Positions 22,806 through 33,960 of a stretch of DNA of 60,000 bases are shown here, piece after piece; position 1 is the first letter of the stretch, and each line of letters starts with the position of its first letter. The position numbers and the translations under genes are program-made. The notes beneath the pieces were generated by a model, which had not been told where the DNA came from, searched no databases, and saw only the letters and a program-made list of their open reading frames with translations. This DNA is from Takakia lepidozioides (Eukaryota; Streptophyta; Takakiopsida; Takakiales; Takakiaceae): the NCBI GenBank assembly GCA_030704615.1, contig CM060731.1, positions 63,160,756 to 63,220,755 on the forward strand, written 5' to 3'.

Positions 22806-23339
22806 TGGTTGCAGGGATGAAGCAGCGATCACTTTGTTTGCAGCTTATTGGCTTGCCTGAACCGTGGGCTCCATGTCAGGGACTACATGATTGTATGACT
22901 ACATGACTGTATTTGTGGAGTGCAGAGCATGATTACGATCAGGGTCCAAGTGGTCCCTGTATTTGTGAGCATTAAAACAGCGGTGTACAAATGTTGGTGT
23001 TCCGCACCGTCAGTGTCCATAGCGATGCTCTCTCTGTGTCCGCACTGTCAGTGCAGCGATGAGCTCTCTGTCTGTCTGTGTTGCGCGCCGCCATCCACAG
23101 TTGACAGTAAGTAAGTTAGAGTCTCTCAGACGTTGGTCCGAACTCACCAACTCTGCATGTTCGCTGTCCCTTCAAAGTTCAGCCACTGAGTAACAGTGTA
23201 GGGGATGAAGAGGGACAGGGTCTGGTTGGTTTGGGGTGACAGTTCCCCCTTGTGTGCCCAATGGCTTCTTGTATGAAAAGGGGTTAATATTTCAATTTTC
23301 CCCTCCTCAAGGGCCTGAATTGTGAGCAGTCGATCCCGG

Positions 23340-23470
23340 GTTTTCTTTTAATGAATACATATATACATATACATATATATGTATAAATATAATTTTTAGA
23401 TATGAGCACTGCCCCCTTCTTTAAAATAAAATAAAATAAAAATATATACATAAAATTTTAAAAAAATAAA
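23340..23470. repeat. AT-rich microsatellite tract
   Basis: ATACATATATACATATAC-type repeats at 23354-23398 are followed by AAAATAAAATA runs at 23422-23460. Simple sequence only. Confidence 0.7.
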
Positions 23471-23658
23471 GTTTGTTTCATAGGGACGGTTGAAGGCATT
23501 TGTTTGGAGGATCGAATCCCGGATCACCCACCCAGGCATATAAAAGCCTCTGAATTTTGTGTGGCCTCCTCGTAATAAGGCTGTATGCCGCAGACTCATG
23601 CCATAGAGCCTATAGCCAATAAGTTTGTTGTTTTCTTAGAGAAGATAATAAGAGTATA

Positions 23659-24971
23659 AGGGCCGGGTTCCATGGGCACTCCAAACCCCCCCCCCAAGCA
23701 AGCGCCCCCAGCAGCGAATCGCCCCTTAAAAATGAGAAGGGGTGGTTCCATGGACACCTTTCCATTCACCCCTCTAGAAATCTTTGGCACCAATTGTTGT
23801 GGGCCCATGACATAGTAAATAGACAATTAATATAAGTTGTGGATGAAAATATAAAAAATCATTCCCTCTCCTAAAATTCAACTTAAGTTTGGATGGAAAT
23901 CAATAGTATTATGTAAGTACATGGCCCCGCTGTAGGAAAAGACAAAGGTGTCAGTTAGGGGCGCCATGAAACTCGATCGCCCCTTGTGTGAAGGGCTTTT
24001 TTCCTCACCTTAGGGCCTACGAGACTAGCGGCACACCAACGACACTAATGTGGTCGTTGCAGGCTATGGATTGTTGGATGAGAGAGGTCCATGTCACCAA
24101 GCGGCAATGAATCGGCTACCACAGTATAGCAGAGCTGAGCGGCAAAAAAATCGATAGGAGAAACCATCGCACAATGGGGTCGGAGAGACAAGCTTTGTGA
24201 TGGCGGGAAAATCGCGTCACTACAAAATGTCTTCCTAAAATTGTGGATTTCCAGGGGACATTGCCTGGAAATCCGTATTTAACGGTAATGTGACATGTAG
24301 GCGCCATGTCAACGCCTCTCCGTCGGCAGCAGCCGCTAGTGTGGTAGGCAGAGCGGCACGCGGCCTCTTAAGCCAATAGGAGGGTCCGAAATTGAGTGCC
24401 GCCGCCCCTCTTGCCGCTACTGTGGTATCACCCTTAGCAAGGGGCGATTCTGTGGGGGCGCCCCTTAGGGTATATGCTATTTGGACCAATAGCGTCCAAC
24501 TAATCCTGGGGCGATTCATACCAGGCCACACATGCCTCCAATGTGCGTTAACAAGACGCACGTCCGTGAAAGGAGTTGCCCAACGCACACCAGCCCCAGC
24601 CAGCCCCAACGTTTGCTGGTGGGGCCCGGTTTGAACGGCAGGGATGCGATCCGGATCGACGGCCCAGATCGATGCGGGTAGAAATGGTTTCATGGCAAGC
24701 ATAGCATAGCTCTCGACACTCACATGAGTGCTCGTGGCAGCCCCATATTGGCCGCACTATCCACGGGACGCTCCATCTGCATAACGCAGTTTCTTGGACT
24801 TCGAAGAACTGAGTCGAGCGGGACGTGGTGGCGGATGTATCGGAAGGGCCTAACACCGTTGTGCGCCTATGCCCCACAATACGGGAACGGCATTTTGAGG
24901 ATGCATCCATCAATGTGGCCTCCCTATCATGGGGGGGCGATTGCAGCTGCCCATGGAACCGGCTCCCTACA
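23659..24971. mobile_element. Possible TIR DNA transposon or MITE, GC-rich interior
   Basis: The left end AGGGCCGGGTTCCATGGGCA (from about 23659) is mirrored at the right end, where the reverse complement reads AGGGAGCCGGTTCCATGGGC (to about 24970). Both ends are followed inward by C-runs and AATCGCCCC blocks, and a further GGTTCCATGG copy lies at about 23741. The interior has higher GC than its flanks and several diverged GGGGCGATT motifs. No transposase is recognised and the target duplication is not clear, so the boundaries are tentative. Confidence 0.4.
24243..24272. other. Perfect 11-bp hairpin
   Basis: GGATTTCCAGG and CCTGGAAATCC are perfect inverted repeats around an 8-base loop. No T-run follows, so a terminator role is not suggested. 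It lies inside the candidate TIR element. Confidence 0.6.
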
Positions 24972-25019
24972 TATGCCTCATGGCATCCTTCCGGCTTCAA
25001 AGGGTTTTAATTTTTTTCC

Positions 25020-25740
25020 TTTTTTTCCTTTTATTTCTTAGAACAGGGGACAGAGGCCCTGATAAATTTTATTAATAATTATTCGGGGGAAAAAAATAAA
25101 ACCCCTATTAGGTACAAAATAAGGCACACACACCGTGGTCTCAGTGAATGTTCGAACCATACTCCCATAAAGGGTGGACATCCTCCAGAAATAAGTGTTG
25201 AACCTTTCTCTAAAACCAAGGCATATTATAAAGCTGCCTTTAGTGGACTATGAAACTTCAAAACTAGCAGCACCTTAAAATCAGGCCAGGAATTTTCTTT
25301 TTCTTTTTAAAAGAAAGGGGACAGAGCCTGGCCCTCAAATATATTGAAAAATAGGAAGGTGGTCCCCCCTTTTTTTTTAAAGGAAAAGAAAAGGAAGGTA
25401 ACAACTAACAACCCAGGAAAATTAACCTGGTGGAAGGCCATGAAGGCAGAGGTAGGGACACTGCCCTATTTACCTTCAATAATCACAAATAATAAAGCTC
25501 TCAAGGGTTTTCCTCACTATATATATATATATAAATGAAGAGAAGAAACGGTGCCAGTCGAAAGTTTTCATTTATAAATTGGTAAATTATACTTTAAAAA
25601 TAAAATAAAAGCGAACCACCCGGGAGGGAGCGTCTGCTCACAAATCAGGCCCTTTAATTATAGTGAGAGGATTGTGAAAGAACCTCTTTCACAGTAACCT
25701 AGCCATGAGCCCAAGGCTCAAGCGCCCATGGAGAGTTTCC
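25020..25740. repeat. Diverged short interspersed repeats and simple sequence
   Basis: Two related blocks, near 25040 and 25315, share GGGGACAGAG-CC followed by an AT-rich stretch. A third block at 25613-25740 contains GCTCACAAATCAGGCCC and ACCTCTTTCACAGTA, which recur in the SINE at 26101-26290. An (AT)n run lies at 25518-25534. No gene is seen. Confidence 0.5.
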
Positions 25741-26100
25741 AACTGTGATAGAAACGTTATAATTTTTTTTATGCTAAATAAATTTTAACATTTTTTGCTC
25801 TGGTAGGCAATGAATCTCATTGTTTTTCAAAACTTCTTTATTTATTTATTTTTTCGGATCCCAGAAATTAAGAATTTGTACAGTTTTAAATAGTGAATTA
25901 TAAAGCTCCAAGGGGCTTCCTCCCCTTTTACTCAAAAATTTGAACCCTACAAATCTTGCATGCAACAATAAGTAGGGAGGACGGTTGGCAGTTGGCACAT
26001 CCATATATGGGAGATACCCGATGCTCCATTTTTGGAAACGTTTCTAAACCAGCTCTTTTTTTTCTTATTTCAGATTCAAATTACACTAATTAGATGGACT

Positions 26101-26290
26101 CTTTTTTTTTTCCCCTTAAAGGGAACAGCTGGGAGCGACAGCTCACAAATCAGGCCCCTTAATTGAACTGAGAGGAGAAAATAACCTCTTTCACAGTACG
26201 TCATGAAGGCGCCCGAATGGGACACCGCAAGATTTGACCCCAGAATCATCTAGGTGGCACTTAATGCACTATCCAACTGAGCTACTGAGT
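26101..26290 (-). mobile_element. tRNA-derived SINE
   Basis: On the minus strand the element starts with a tRNA-like head: A box TAGCTCAGTTGG (26284-26273) and B box GGGGTCAAATC (26241-26231), about 43 bases apart. A unique body with GAGGTTATTTTC and GGGGCCTGATTTGTGAGC follows, then an A-rich end (complement of the T-run at 26101-26112). The body recurs at 25613-25740 and its tail in plus orientation at 52490-52550. This order (tRNA head, body, A tail) is diagnostic of a SINE. Confidence 0.75.
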
Positions 26291-26507
26291 TTTGGTGACT
26301 AAGCCACCTAAAAAAAAGTCCTTCAAATGATCCCCGGTTCGGTAAACATATTTTCACAGAGAAAAGCCAACGAATTTAGCTTCTGTAAAACTGTAGTTCA
26401 TTATGAGGCCATGATTTCTTACTGCACATGTGTGGGTTCCCAAACCAGTTCAAGCTATCCATCTCCACCATTTCTCGCAGAGAGAGAGTCCACTTCTCTT
26501 CTCGCAG

Positions 26508-26659
26508 AGAGTCTAGACCGAGATGAGCTTCTCGAGTTGTTAGCTATGGTGGTCCTGTGGGTGTCTGCAGATCAATCAACGGGCAGAGAATGTAGACCGA
26601 GATGAGCTCAGGACCGCCTTCAAGTTGTTAGCTCTGGTGGTCCTGCGGGTGTCTGCAGA
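26508..26659 (+). repeat. Tandem duplication upstream of the lipase gene
   Basis: Two ~70-bp copies (about 26508-26570 and 26586-26659) share TAGACCGAGATGAGCT, GTTGTTAGCT and GGTGTCTGCAGA. The first reads ESLDRDELLELLAMVVLWVS and the second, in another frame, a similar peptide with VDRDEL and LLALVVLRVSAE. This could be a degenerate N-terminal coding segment or a duplicated leader. Confidence 0.65.
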
Positions 26660-26696
26660 AGCATGAATCAAGTTGATATGTAGGCCTGCTGCGACA

Positions 26697-28022
26697 ATGT
26701 GTGTCTCCCAGACGGAGCACCTGAACAGAGGGACAGAGCAAATGTTCTGTGGAAGCGAGGATTTGCTACACGACTTTGAATCTGGTATGGATGGAATTGG
26801 CGACATAAAGCAGGAGGTCGTTGATTCACTCATAGCGACAAGGGCAGTGTGTGAACCGACGAGCGAAGGCGCGAATGATGTGTTGAATCGAAGATATGAG
26901 CTGTACACCAGTAAGTATGAGCTGCTATATCACCAAGATCAGGTTAACAGACTAGGATGGACAAGTGAAGGATTAGATCAGCATGTTCAACCTTTTGTGA
27001 TGGTGCGTAGCAGCAATGGGTACATCATCGTGGCGTGCCGTGGAACCTTCGCTCTCTCCGACATTGTCCAGGATGCCAAGGTCGCCAAGGTTCCAGTTCC
27101 TTTCACCAGAAAAGGGCGTGCACAACTCGGGTTCTTGGAGCGGGCGATGTCCTTGCCTTTCGGTCTGCTTCTAGATTTGCTCAGAGGCGGACAGAAACTT
27201 CTTTTCGCTGGGCACTCAATGGGGGGGGCAGTCACCTCTCTCGTAGCGATAAGGGTTCTGGAGGCTTTGGCTGCTGTTCCTGGGCACGGGAAACTTGCCA
27301 GGGACAGGGTAAAATGCATCACATTTGGAACAGCACCGTTCGCCGACCTTGAGCTCGCCGACTATGTCAATTCCACTTATCGGGGATTTTTCTACAATTT
27401 GGTGTCCAAGCATGATATAGTGCCCCGCGTACACAACTTAATCCCCAGGGTTCTCTTCCCAGCAGCGAAGTGGTTTGTGGAAATGATGAGCAAGACATGG
27501 GAGGTCCAGACCAGCAAGGCTATCATAGAGAACACGACGGGCATGCCAGTGGTAAAAGTGGTGAAGAAGCTGGAGGAGAGGATGCAGTCCTTGTGGCCAG
27601 CTACCCGACTTTTTAAGTTCATTCTTCAGTGTGCGGCTGGCGATGAGGAGGCTCTCTTCTACAAGCATTGTGGGTACCTAGTGCTTCTGGATCCGGAATC
27701 ACTAGATCCAAATTCAGTCATTCACATTGATGAAATGGAGAGTTTGGGGAACGATTTCTTCATAGAAGGCAAATCGGTGGTTCAGGTCTTTCTGGAGCAT
27801 GGATTGGCAAACCATTACGCGTGCCTGGTGCACAATCTGTCGGCGATGAAGGGAGGTGAATTGGCTAAGCGGCCGACTGCCTGTCGTGGAGCTGTTTTTT
27901 TTTCTCGGGAACTAAGTAGCGGATTTCATATGTCGATCAAACAACTGTTCTCCAATCCCTCACGGGTTTTAATGGTGCGGTTCAACAATGCTTTGTTGAG
28001 ATTAACAGGAAATAACTTGTAG
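26697..28022 (+). CDS. Class 3 lipase (diacylglycerol lipase-like), single exon
   Basis: An uninterrupted 441-residue frame from ATG 26697 to TAG 28020-28022. It has the alpha/beta-hydrolase features of Lipase_3 proteins: an oxyanion-region VACRGTF (residues 113-118), the nucleophile elbow LFAGHSMGGAVTSL with Ser174, VSKHDIVPRVHNLIP with the likely catalytic Asp240, and NHYACLVHNL with the likely catalytic His373. The family hydrolyses acylglycerols or phospholipids at the sn-1 position; plant relatives also include catalytically inactive immune regulators, but here the triad looks complete. No signal peptide or clear membrane segment is visible. The start is the first in-frame ATG. A six-codon upstream ORF (ATG at 26663) precedes it. 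The missing intron and the duplicated leader could reflect a retrocopy, which is inference. Confidence 0.85.
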   Translation: MCVSQTEHLNRGTEQMFCGSEDLLHDFESGMDGIGDIKQEVVDSLIATRAVCEPTSEGANDVLNRRYELYTSKYELLYHQDQVNRLGWTSEGLDQHVQPFVMVRSSNGYIIVACRGTFALSDIVQDAKVAKVPVPFTRKGRAQLGFLERAMSLPFGLLLDLLRGGQKLLFAGHSMGGAVTSLVAIRVLEALAAVPGHGKLARDRVKCITFGTAPFADLELADYVNSTYRGFFYNLVSKHDIVPRVHNLIPRVLFPAAKWFVEMMSKTWEVQTSKAIIENTTGMPVVKVVKKLEERMQSLWPATRLFKFILQCAAGDEEALFYKHCGYLVLLDPESLDPNSVIHIDEMESLGNDFFIEGKSVVQVFLEHGLANHYACLVHNLSAMKGGELAKRPTACRGAVFFSRELSSGFHMSIKQLFSNPSRVLMVRFNNALLRLTGNNL

Positions 28023-29400
28023 ACTACATTGTAGCATTCGAGTCCATTCTTTCATAGCTCAGATACAGAGAGGGGTCCAATAAGCTTGCAACTTCAATGA
28101 GACCCTGTTGCTGTCAAGTTGCTTCTCAACTTAAGGCCCCATTAATAATGATTTTAGTGCAAATTAGTCAGAGATATCTGGAGACGGATCAGATGAGACC
28201 TCACGTATTTCGATCCGTCAACATTGCAACTATGCTCAGTGAATACGCTCAGAGCAAGTTGTTGTACTAGTGACGAGGTTCATGTGCAGTGTAGACTATC
28301 CAATTAGCCGATCAACAGGACCGCAAACCAATCGCCCTGTCCACTGGGTTATTAGAAGTTAGAGTAGCCTCATGAGTCTTGTCTCTTTTGAGATTTTGTA
28401 GGGATTTCTATCCATGTATAACAAACATCGTGTTGTGCTGAAAAAAGCCTTTCAGAACGTTGTCTCCAAGGTGACCGTTACTCTTATCTTTTCTCTATGT
28501 GTGTACATATTCGTGAACAACCAACGGGGAGAACCGGCAGCTAGTTACATGCTAGCCGACTGATTCCGAGGATTTCCGAGTGAAAATTGAAACCTTCGGA
28601 AATTTACTCAAGAGGCTAGGTATGAGCGTAATCCTGCCATGGTTCCTTCTGTGGTTCGATATGGCGACTTCAGAACCCCTTAAGGTGCGAATGCACGCAA
28701 TGGTCGGCTGCTGCCCATTGAGTCTGACGAGAATCCGACTCGCTGTCATCTGAGACACGAAGATCTGGAGTGGTCCACATCAAAAAATTGTGTCTCCCTA
28801 GAACACTTCAATGTGATTAAGTTCACGAAACCATGGTGAATATCGATTTAATCTTTTCTAACACTTCATCAGAACTGGAGTTTGTGAGATCAACCTCCAG
28901 ATTTTGATTATCGATCAGTTAAACACTCTAATCTAGTAATCTATACCAAAGGAAGATCAATCACGGGAAGGGCTCTGTCTGCATCCAACAGCAAATTGAT
29001 CAGAATTTTCTCCCCTTGGTTGCAGCCACTAGTTTCTCCTCCGATCTTTGAAATTGTTTAGCATCTCCAGGAATCTTTTTGCGACATGGTGTCAATCTCC
29101 ATGATCATTATGCGGACACAACACAGTAGCTAATTCTGGCCCCATTGTTCATGACATCAAACTGCCCACGATTGTAATTTGTGATGGAACATTGGAAAGC
29201 TTCCAAAAAAACCTGGCAGCTATGTACATTCCTTTCTCCACAGTTATAAACGGAGCACCTGCACATTTACTGCACACAACGTGTGCACACTGTTTTGTCC
29301 ACCTTTCCCGACACACTTGATTCACGGCGGTCTCCCCAAAGTTCCTGCACAGATCAAGGCTGTAAATGCCCAGCCTACACCCTTCCTCCACCTTCGCTTC
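28023..29400. other. No gene recognised
   Basis: The 3' flank of the lipase gene. No long frame, LTR, TIR or tRNA-like element is visible. Some of it is presumably 3' UTR. Confidence 0.5.
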
Positions 29401-29404
29401 CTCA

Positions 29405-29435
<31 letters not shown>

Positions 29436-29446
29436 GTCTCTCTCGC
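29405..29446 (+). repeat. (CT)n microsatellite
   Basis: An interrupted run of CT dinucleotides with occasional GT. Confidence 0.9.
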
Positions 29447-29671
29447 ATTCAATGAAACTTCAAACAAGTCTCCACTTTTCGAACAGCCCGTACAGACGAA
29501 ATAAATCAGGATAATAAAGTCAGGCGTTTGCCGCGGTCTATTATTAGTGTTATGATTATTGTGAATGATCATAACCATGGCATGGTCTTAAAAGGCCATT
29601 TAAAATGGGCTGCATCGATAATACACCTGTGGGTGTCCTGTATAAATTTAAATTAGTATTCCTTATTTTCA

Positions 29672-29745
29672 CCGAAGCGGTAGCTCAATGAAAAGCGTTA
29701 TCAATTGATACCACAGATCTGGGTTCAAATCTCAGCAGCCACAAA
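29672..29745 (+). repeat. tRNA-like sequence (SINE head or tRNA relic)
   Basis: GCGGTAGCTCAATG (29677-29690) fits a Pol III A box and GGGTTCAAATCT (29721-29732) a B box. A T-arm of CTGGG-TTCAAAT-CTCAG can pair. The acceptor ends do not pair well and the anticodon arm is poor, so this is not a functional tRNA. Confidence 0.55.
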
Positions 29746-30115
29746 TCCTCTTTTTCGTTTCTCTACCACCGCTGCAGCACAACAACCATCAAGTGGGCTG
29801 GAGCCTTTCAATTTTTTATTTAATTATCATTAATCTGAAAAAATGGGGACATTAGTCTTTGGGCTTGTGGAGCTGGGATTCTTCTCACCTTCTTTTTTCG
29901 ACTTGGATGAACGGAGGAGGGATGTGCCCCCCATGATTTAGGGATGGACGGAACCAAGATGAAGTTTGGATGAACTTACACCTTGCACATGAGGATGAGC
30001 TGGTGACAACTTATGACTTTATTAGGTGTTCTCTTATTCTAACAGCTAGTTTAGGATGGATCTGGGTGATCTGGCTTCTTTCTATGGCTATGCATCTGGT
30101 GGGCCTATATGTAAG

Positions 30116-30387
30116 TGTCACGCGGCACTAGGATTAGATTATGACCTAATACTATTTAAGCCTCACTGCCGTGGCAGTAAGGTTGGTGGCTTTTGGGTCT
30201 TACGCGAGTGTACGCTTGGTGTAACGGGTGCTTGAGTGTGTTGATGCATGCGTTCTGGATGTTCGGCTTTGTTGCGTCATCTTCGTGAGATTCCGTCTTC
30301 TCTGCCATGCCCATCTATCGACTACATCCCCCCTAATAGGATTAAGTCCGGTAGAGGAAGGGGAACAAACCCATAGCGCCGGAATCA
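30116..30387 (+). mobile_element. Possible 5' LTR end and primer-binding site of gypsy element A
   Basis: A segment beginning TGTCACGCGG (30116) and ending ACCCA (30373) is followed directly by TAGCGCCGGAATC (30374-30386). That is one mismatch from a TGGCGCCGGAATC-type site complementary to a tRNA 3' end. A TATA-like ACTATTTAAG lies near 30150. No second LTR copy was found, so the LTR assignment is tentative. Confidence 0.4.
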
Positions 30388-30597
30388 TGGTGGAGATGCG
30401 GGGTACCTAAAAATCGTAGCAGAGAATTGGGCTCGTACGAAACGTCTGAGAACAGTAGATTGCGTATGGGGGATCCTGTATGATTGAGGGGAGAGGTAGT
30501 GGCAAAATGGCGGCTTGTATGTCATGCACAGTGAGAGAGAGAGAGAGTTTGCCTGCTCAGGTTTTGTTGTGTTTTGAGAGTTTCATAAGTGAGCACC

Positions 30598-32060
30598 ATG
30601 GCTTCCAGTTCTGAGCGTGGTTGGTTTGAGCTTGATCAATTTGAGGTCCCGCGATTGAGACAGACCCAGGCGTTGGAATCTCGCTGCATTTGTGAGCTTG
30701 CACGCAATCTGTTACTTGAGCAGCTAGTGTTTGTCGATTACCCGGAGGGAGAACCTATTCCACGGCCTGAGCTCCCGCTGGATACGCCCTCGGAGTTCTG
30801 GGCCAAGGCCTTTGAGGAAACTGCACGCAAAGAGGCTTGCAAACCCGTACACACCAAAGCGGAGCAGAGGGAGCAGAGCTGGCGCATTCACGAGTCTCTT
30901 CAAAGAGCCTACGCCGCACGTCTTCTCCTCAAGCTTCATTCCAGGGAAGTCACTCTACAAATTCCCCTTGCTAGTGCCAAGGAGCAGTTGGAGAGTGGTG
31001 AGAAACTTAGTTGGGTTGTCTTGGGCATTCCACAATTCTTTGTGAGTCGAGAATCGGGTGTAGAGCTTGAGAGCTTTCTACCTCCTGACAAGCCGAGCCC
31101 TCTACGATTGTGGGAATTGGTTAAAGGGGGTACTTCGATTTTGCTTGCTAATTTGAGGCCTCGAGTTCCACCAGCCCCTACCCGGGATCCCACTTGGGAA
31201 GAGCTCATCCCTACTCAGATTTTCTTTTTTGTCCCAGTGATGTGTTGATCTTTCCGGGGGTGTGTTTCCGGCGTGAAACAGTGGGTCTTTACAAGGCCGA
31301 AGCAGCCAAGGGATATCCTGCCCATACGCTGTTGGTGAAGGAAAAGGTAGTCCGCAGCATAGTGCGCGTAACTTTTTGGCTCAAGGGTGAAGAGGAGCTG
31401 TGGGCTTTCTTGGGGGAAGGAGTGTACATGTTGCACAAGCATCGCTTCATCACCTCTCACTGTGTGTCTGGGTGGGATTCAAAGCTCAATGCCCCTTCGG
31501 AGTACAGGTAGCCATGTACTCCTCTTCTCATGCCTGTATTTACAAGATCTATGCTAGAGAGAGAAGCAGAAGAGACGATGGGACTAAGTGAGTTGGAAAA
31601 ACGTGCAGCGGAGGAGAGGGAAGAGACAGCAACTAATAAGAGAAATAATACGGAAAAATGAGAGTCGTCCGGAGATCACAAGGATCCGGCGACTATGCCT
31701 CAACCCACATTTGATTTGGACGAGCTGTGTGAAGCCATGGGGGTGATTTCAAATCGCCCCCCGCTTATGAAGATGTTGTTGAAACAAAGTGAAGCTCCGG
31801 ATACCACATCACGGAAAACTGATCTTGGGGAGCGAATGCATAAGCAACAATACCCTGAGTACAACTTAGGGGAAGATTTTGAGTCCTTCTTGGAATTCTT
31901 TGAAAATCAACACTGAAATGAATGGTGTTCCCCCACGGTTCCAAGTAAAGTCTTTTCGGATCTGTCTCAAGGGAAAAATCAGGCAACTGTTTGAGTCCAA
32001 TATCAAGGATAAAAATTGTCGCGGCCCTTTGCCTTAAGGGCGGGGGGTCGGGACACAAGA
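30598..32060 (+). pseudogene. Gag-like ORF of gypsy element A, frameshifted
   Basis: From ATG 30598 a frame of about 210 codons (MASSSERGWFELDQFEVPRL) runs to about 31215. It continues after a frameshift in 31230-31511 (FRRETVGLYKAEAAKGYP) and, after further breaks, in 31695-32030. The last has a capsid-like end (GEDFESFLEFFENQ, then PPRFQVKSFRICLKGKIRQL). I recognise no enzyme domain. A position behind a primer-binding site and ahead of a protease/RT region suggests Gag of the element whose pol lies at 37228-42599. The link is inference because element B separates them. Confidence 0.5.
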
Positions 32061-32073
32061 GGGGCTGCCCCTG

Positions 32074-32739
32074 TGGTGGGGGCAGTGGCAACAATAGGAA
32101 CGGGGGCTGAAGCACCCTTGAGTGCCCAAGGCACTCAAGGAGGCGGAGGCGCTCACTAGGTGGAGCCCCGCACACCGGGTTGCGGTGGGGGTGGGTCCAC
32201 GAGAAGTGATGGTAGCTTAGTGGGTCTTAGTGGGGGTGGCATAGGACTCACCATGGGGCGGAGACCTTGTGGTGGGAGTCGTGGGGAGTCTTGGGACTCA
32301 TCACGGTCCAATGGGGCCGTGGTGGGTGGGCCAAGACTCACCGCAACTCATCACTGGGAATCGAGGGTTTTCGTGGTGGTTCGCCATAAAAGGATGGTGT
32401 TGTTTGTGAAACCCCCACGGACAGTCACAAAAGTATATATAGGGAGTAATAACCCCGAGAACGGTGCAAGCCCGTTGATGACCAAAAACTAGTGAGTGAG
32501 CGTTCGAGCCGAAAAGCGACCAAGGTGTGGGAAGCTGTTCCGGACTGCCAACAACCAAAGGGAATTTCCACTAGGCCCAAATTGAGAGAGGGTCTTGTGG
32601 AGGAGCAAAGGGGGACCGTTATGTCCCGGTGAGCAGCCGAAGCTCCGAGTTGGCCCGGCGGCCAGTTTGGGAGTTAGGCGCGCATCAAAGCGAGTAACTA
32701 TGACTTGAAGGGGAGCTTACCAAAGTGAGGTGCGCGACA
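32074..32739 (+). mobile_element. 5' LTR of gypsy element B
   Basis: The LTR starts TGGTGGGGGCAG and ends GCGCGACA, TG...CA bounded. It is followed by the primer-binding site TTGGTATCAGAGC (32741-32753), complementary to initiator Met tRNA. A TATATATA box lies at about 32433-32440. About 530 bp are repeated, with few differences, at 36694-37227. Confidence 0.85.
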
Positions 32740-32794
32740 CTTGGTATCAGAGCTTAAAGTTCAGTACGCGATCGTCCTTGAGATCGGCCTCATC

Positions 32795-33960
32795 ATGGGG
32801 TCGAGCAAGACGAAGCGAAAGCGGAATGGCCCGAAAGATGATGATCCTCGTGAGCCTGGTGGGGGCGACGTGTCACCGAAGCGGCAATTGGAAGAAACGA
32901 TTTATGCTTCTGAAAGCGAGGCCGCTCAAGAACGGGAAGAATCTGGGGAGTCGGAGCCCAAGGACTTCCCGGAGGCTCCGCCAGACCAACAGATGTCTCC
33001 CATGCCAGCAGCTTTTTGGGAAGGGTTGTTGGCGCAGTGTGGCGGGACGTTCAAAGACGTGTTGAAGGCGGCTAATGCCACTTCCACTAAGGCAAAGTTT
33101 AAGGTGAAGCCTAAGAAACTCGACACCTTCGAGGCCGTCCGAAATCGGAAGGCACTCAACACCTGGCTCTTGGAGCTAGAGCAGTACTTCCGGGCGGCCA
33201 AGTTGAGTGACGAGGATCGGTTGAAGTGGCTCCCACCTACTTGAGGGGCTATGCTCAACAATGGTGGCAGAAACGCCTTCATGACCAAGGTCCAAACCCA
33301 GAAACCTTGAGCTGGAGTGGGTTCAAGGAACTTATGAAAAGACAATTTGTGCCCCTTAACACGTCCTGGCTCGCCCGGGACAAGATGAGGAATTTGAAGC
33401 AAACTGATGACATTCGGGGATATATTCAAGCTTTCAATGTGCTGTTGCTCGAAGTCGCGGATATGGCAAAACCAGAAATGGTCTTCAACTTTGTGACGAG
33501 ACTGGCCCCATGGGCCAGGCGGAAGTTGGAGGAGAAGCCACCTAAGACTTTGAACGAGGCAATTGAAAGGGCTGAATGTTTCTCGGATGTCGCTAGGGGC
33601 GAAAGAGAAGGCCATACAGAGCCGAACCACAAGAAGACCAGGCGGGAGGGTGACTCCTTCCGACCGGAAAAGAAGTGGGATAGGCCACGTGGCGACAATG
33701 GTACATGGAAATCGAAGGGAGGGCCTTCACACAAGAAGTGCGCAAAACCTCGACAATTAAACATGATTCCGGCGACCACGGAGCTGTCCAAAGATTCCAT
33801 CAGCCGCTTGGTGGAAGCGGTGGTCGCCAAGACTTGCAAGGTAGGCAACTACTCTTGTGAGTTGTATCAGGAGATTGGCGCCCTGCGTAAAGGGAGTCAG
33901 TTAATGTTCGTAAGTGGGATAATTTCCGGAACTAACGTGTCGTTGTTGGCGGACACATGA
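32795..33960 (+). pseudogene. Gag of gypsy element B
   Basis: From ATG 32795 (MGSSKTKRKRNGPKDDDPRE) the frame reads a charged N-terminal region. A retrotransposon Gag domain follows: NTWLLELEQYFRAAKLSDED, AQQWWQKRLHDQ, FKELMKRQFVPL, and DIRGYIQAFNVLLLEVADM. A single frameshift at about 33230 separates the two parts. A basic stretch follows (about 33600-33760), without a clear CCHC knuckle. The frame ends LLADT at a TGA inside the protease motif. Confidence 0.85.

Noticed and set aside
24243-24272. Rho-independent terminator
   Set aside because: A perfect hairpin without a T-run, in a eukaryotic nuclear context inside a probable transposon.
25120-25150. Another SINE head (B-box-like GGTTCGAACAT on the minus strand)
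   Set aside because: No A box at the right distance was found.
29672-29745. Functional tRNA gene
   Set aside because: A and B boxes and a T arm are present, but the acceptor ends do not pair and the anticodon arm is poor.
33958-33960. Programmed stop or recoded TGA in the protease motif
   Set aside because: The same elements have other stops and frameshifts, and the intact genes here end in normal TAA or TAG; decay is simpler.
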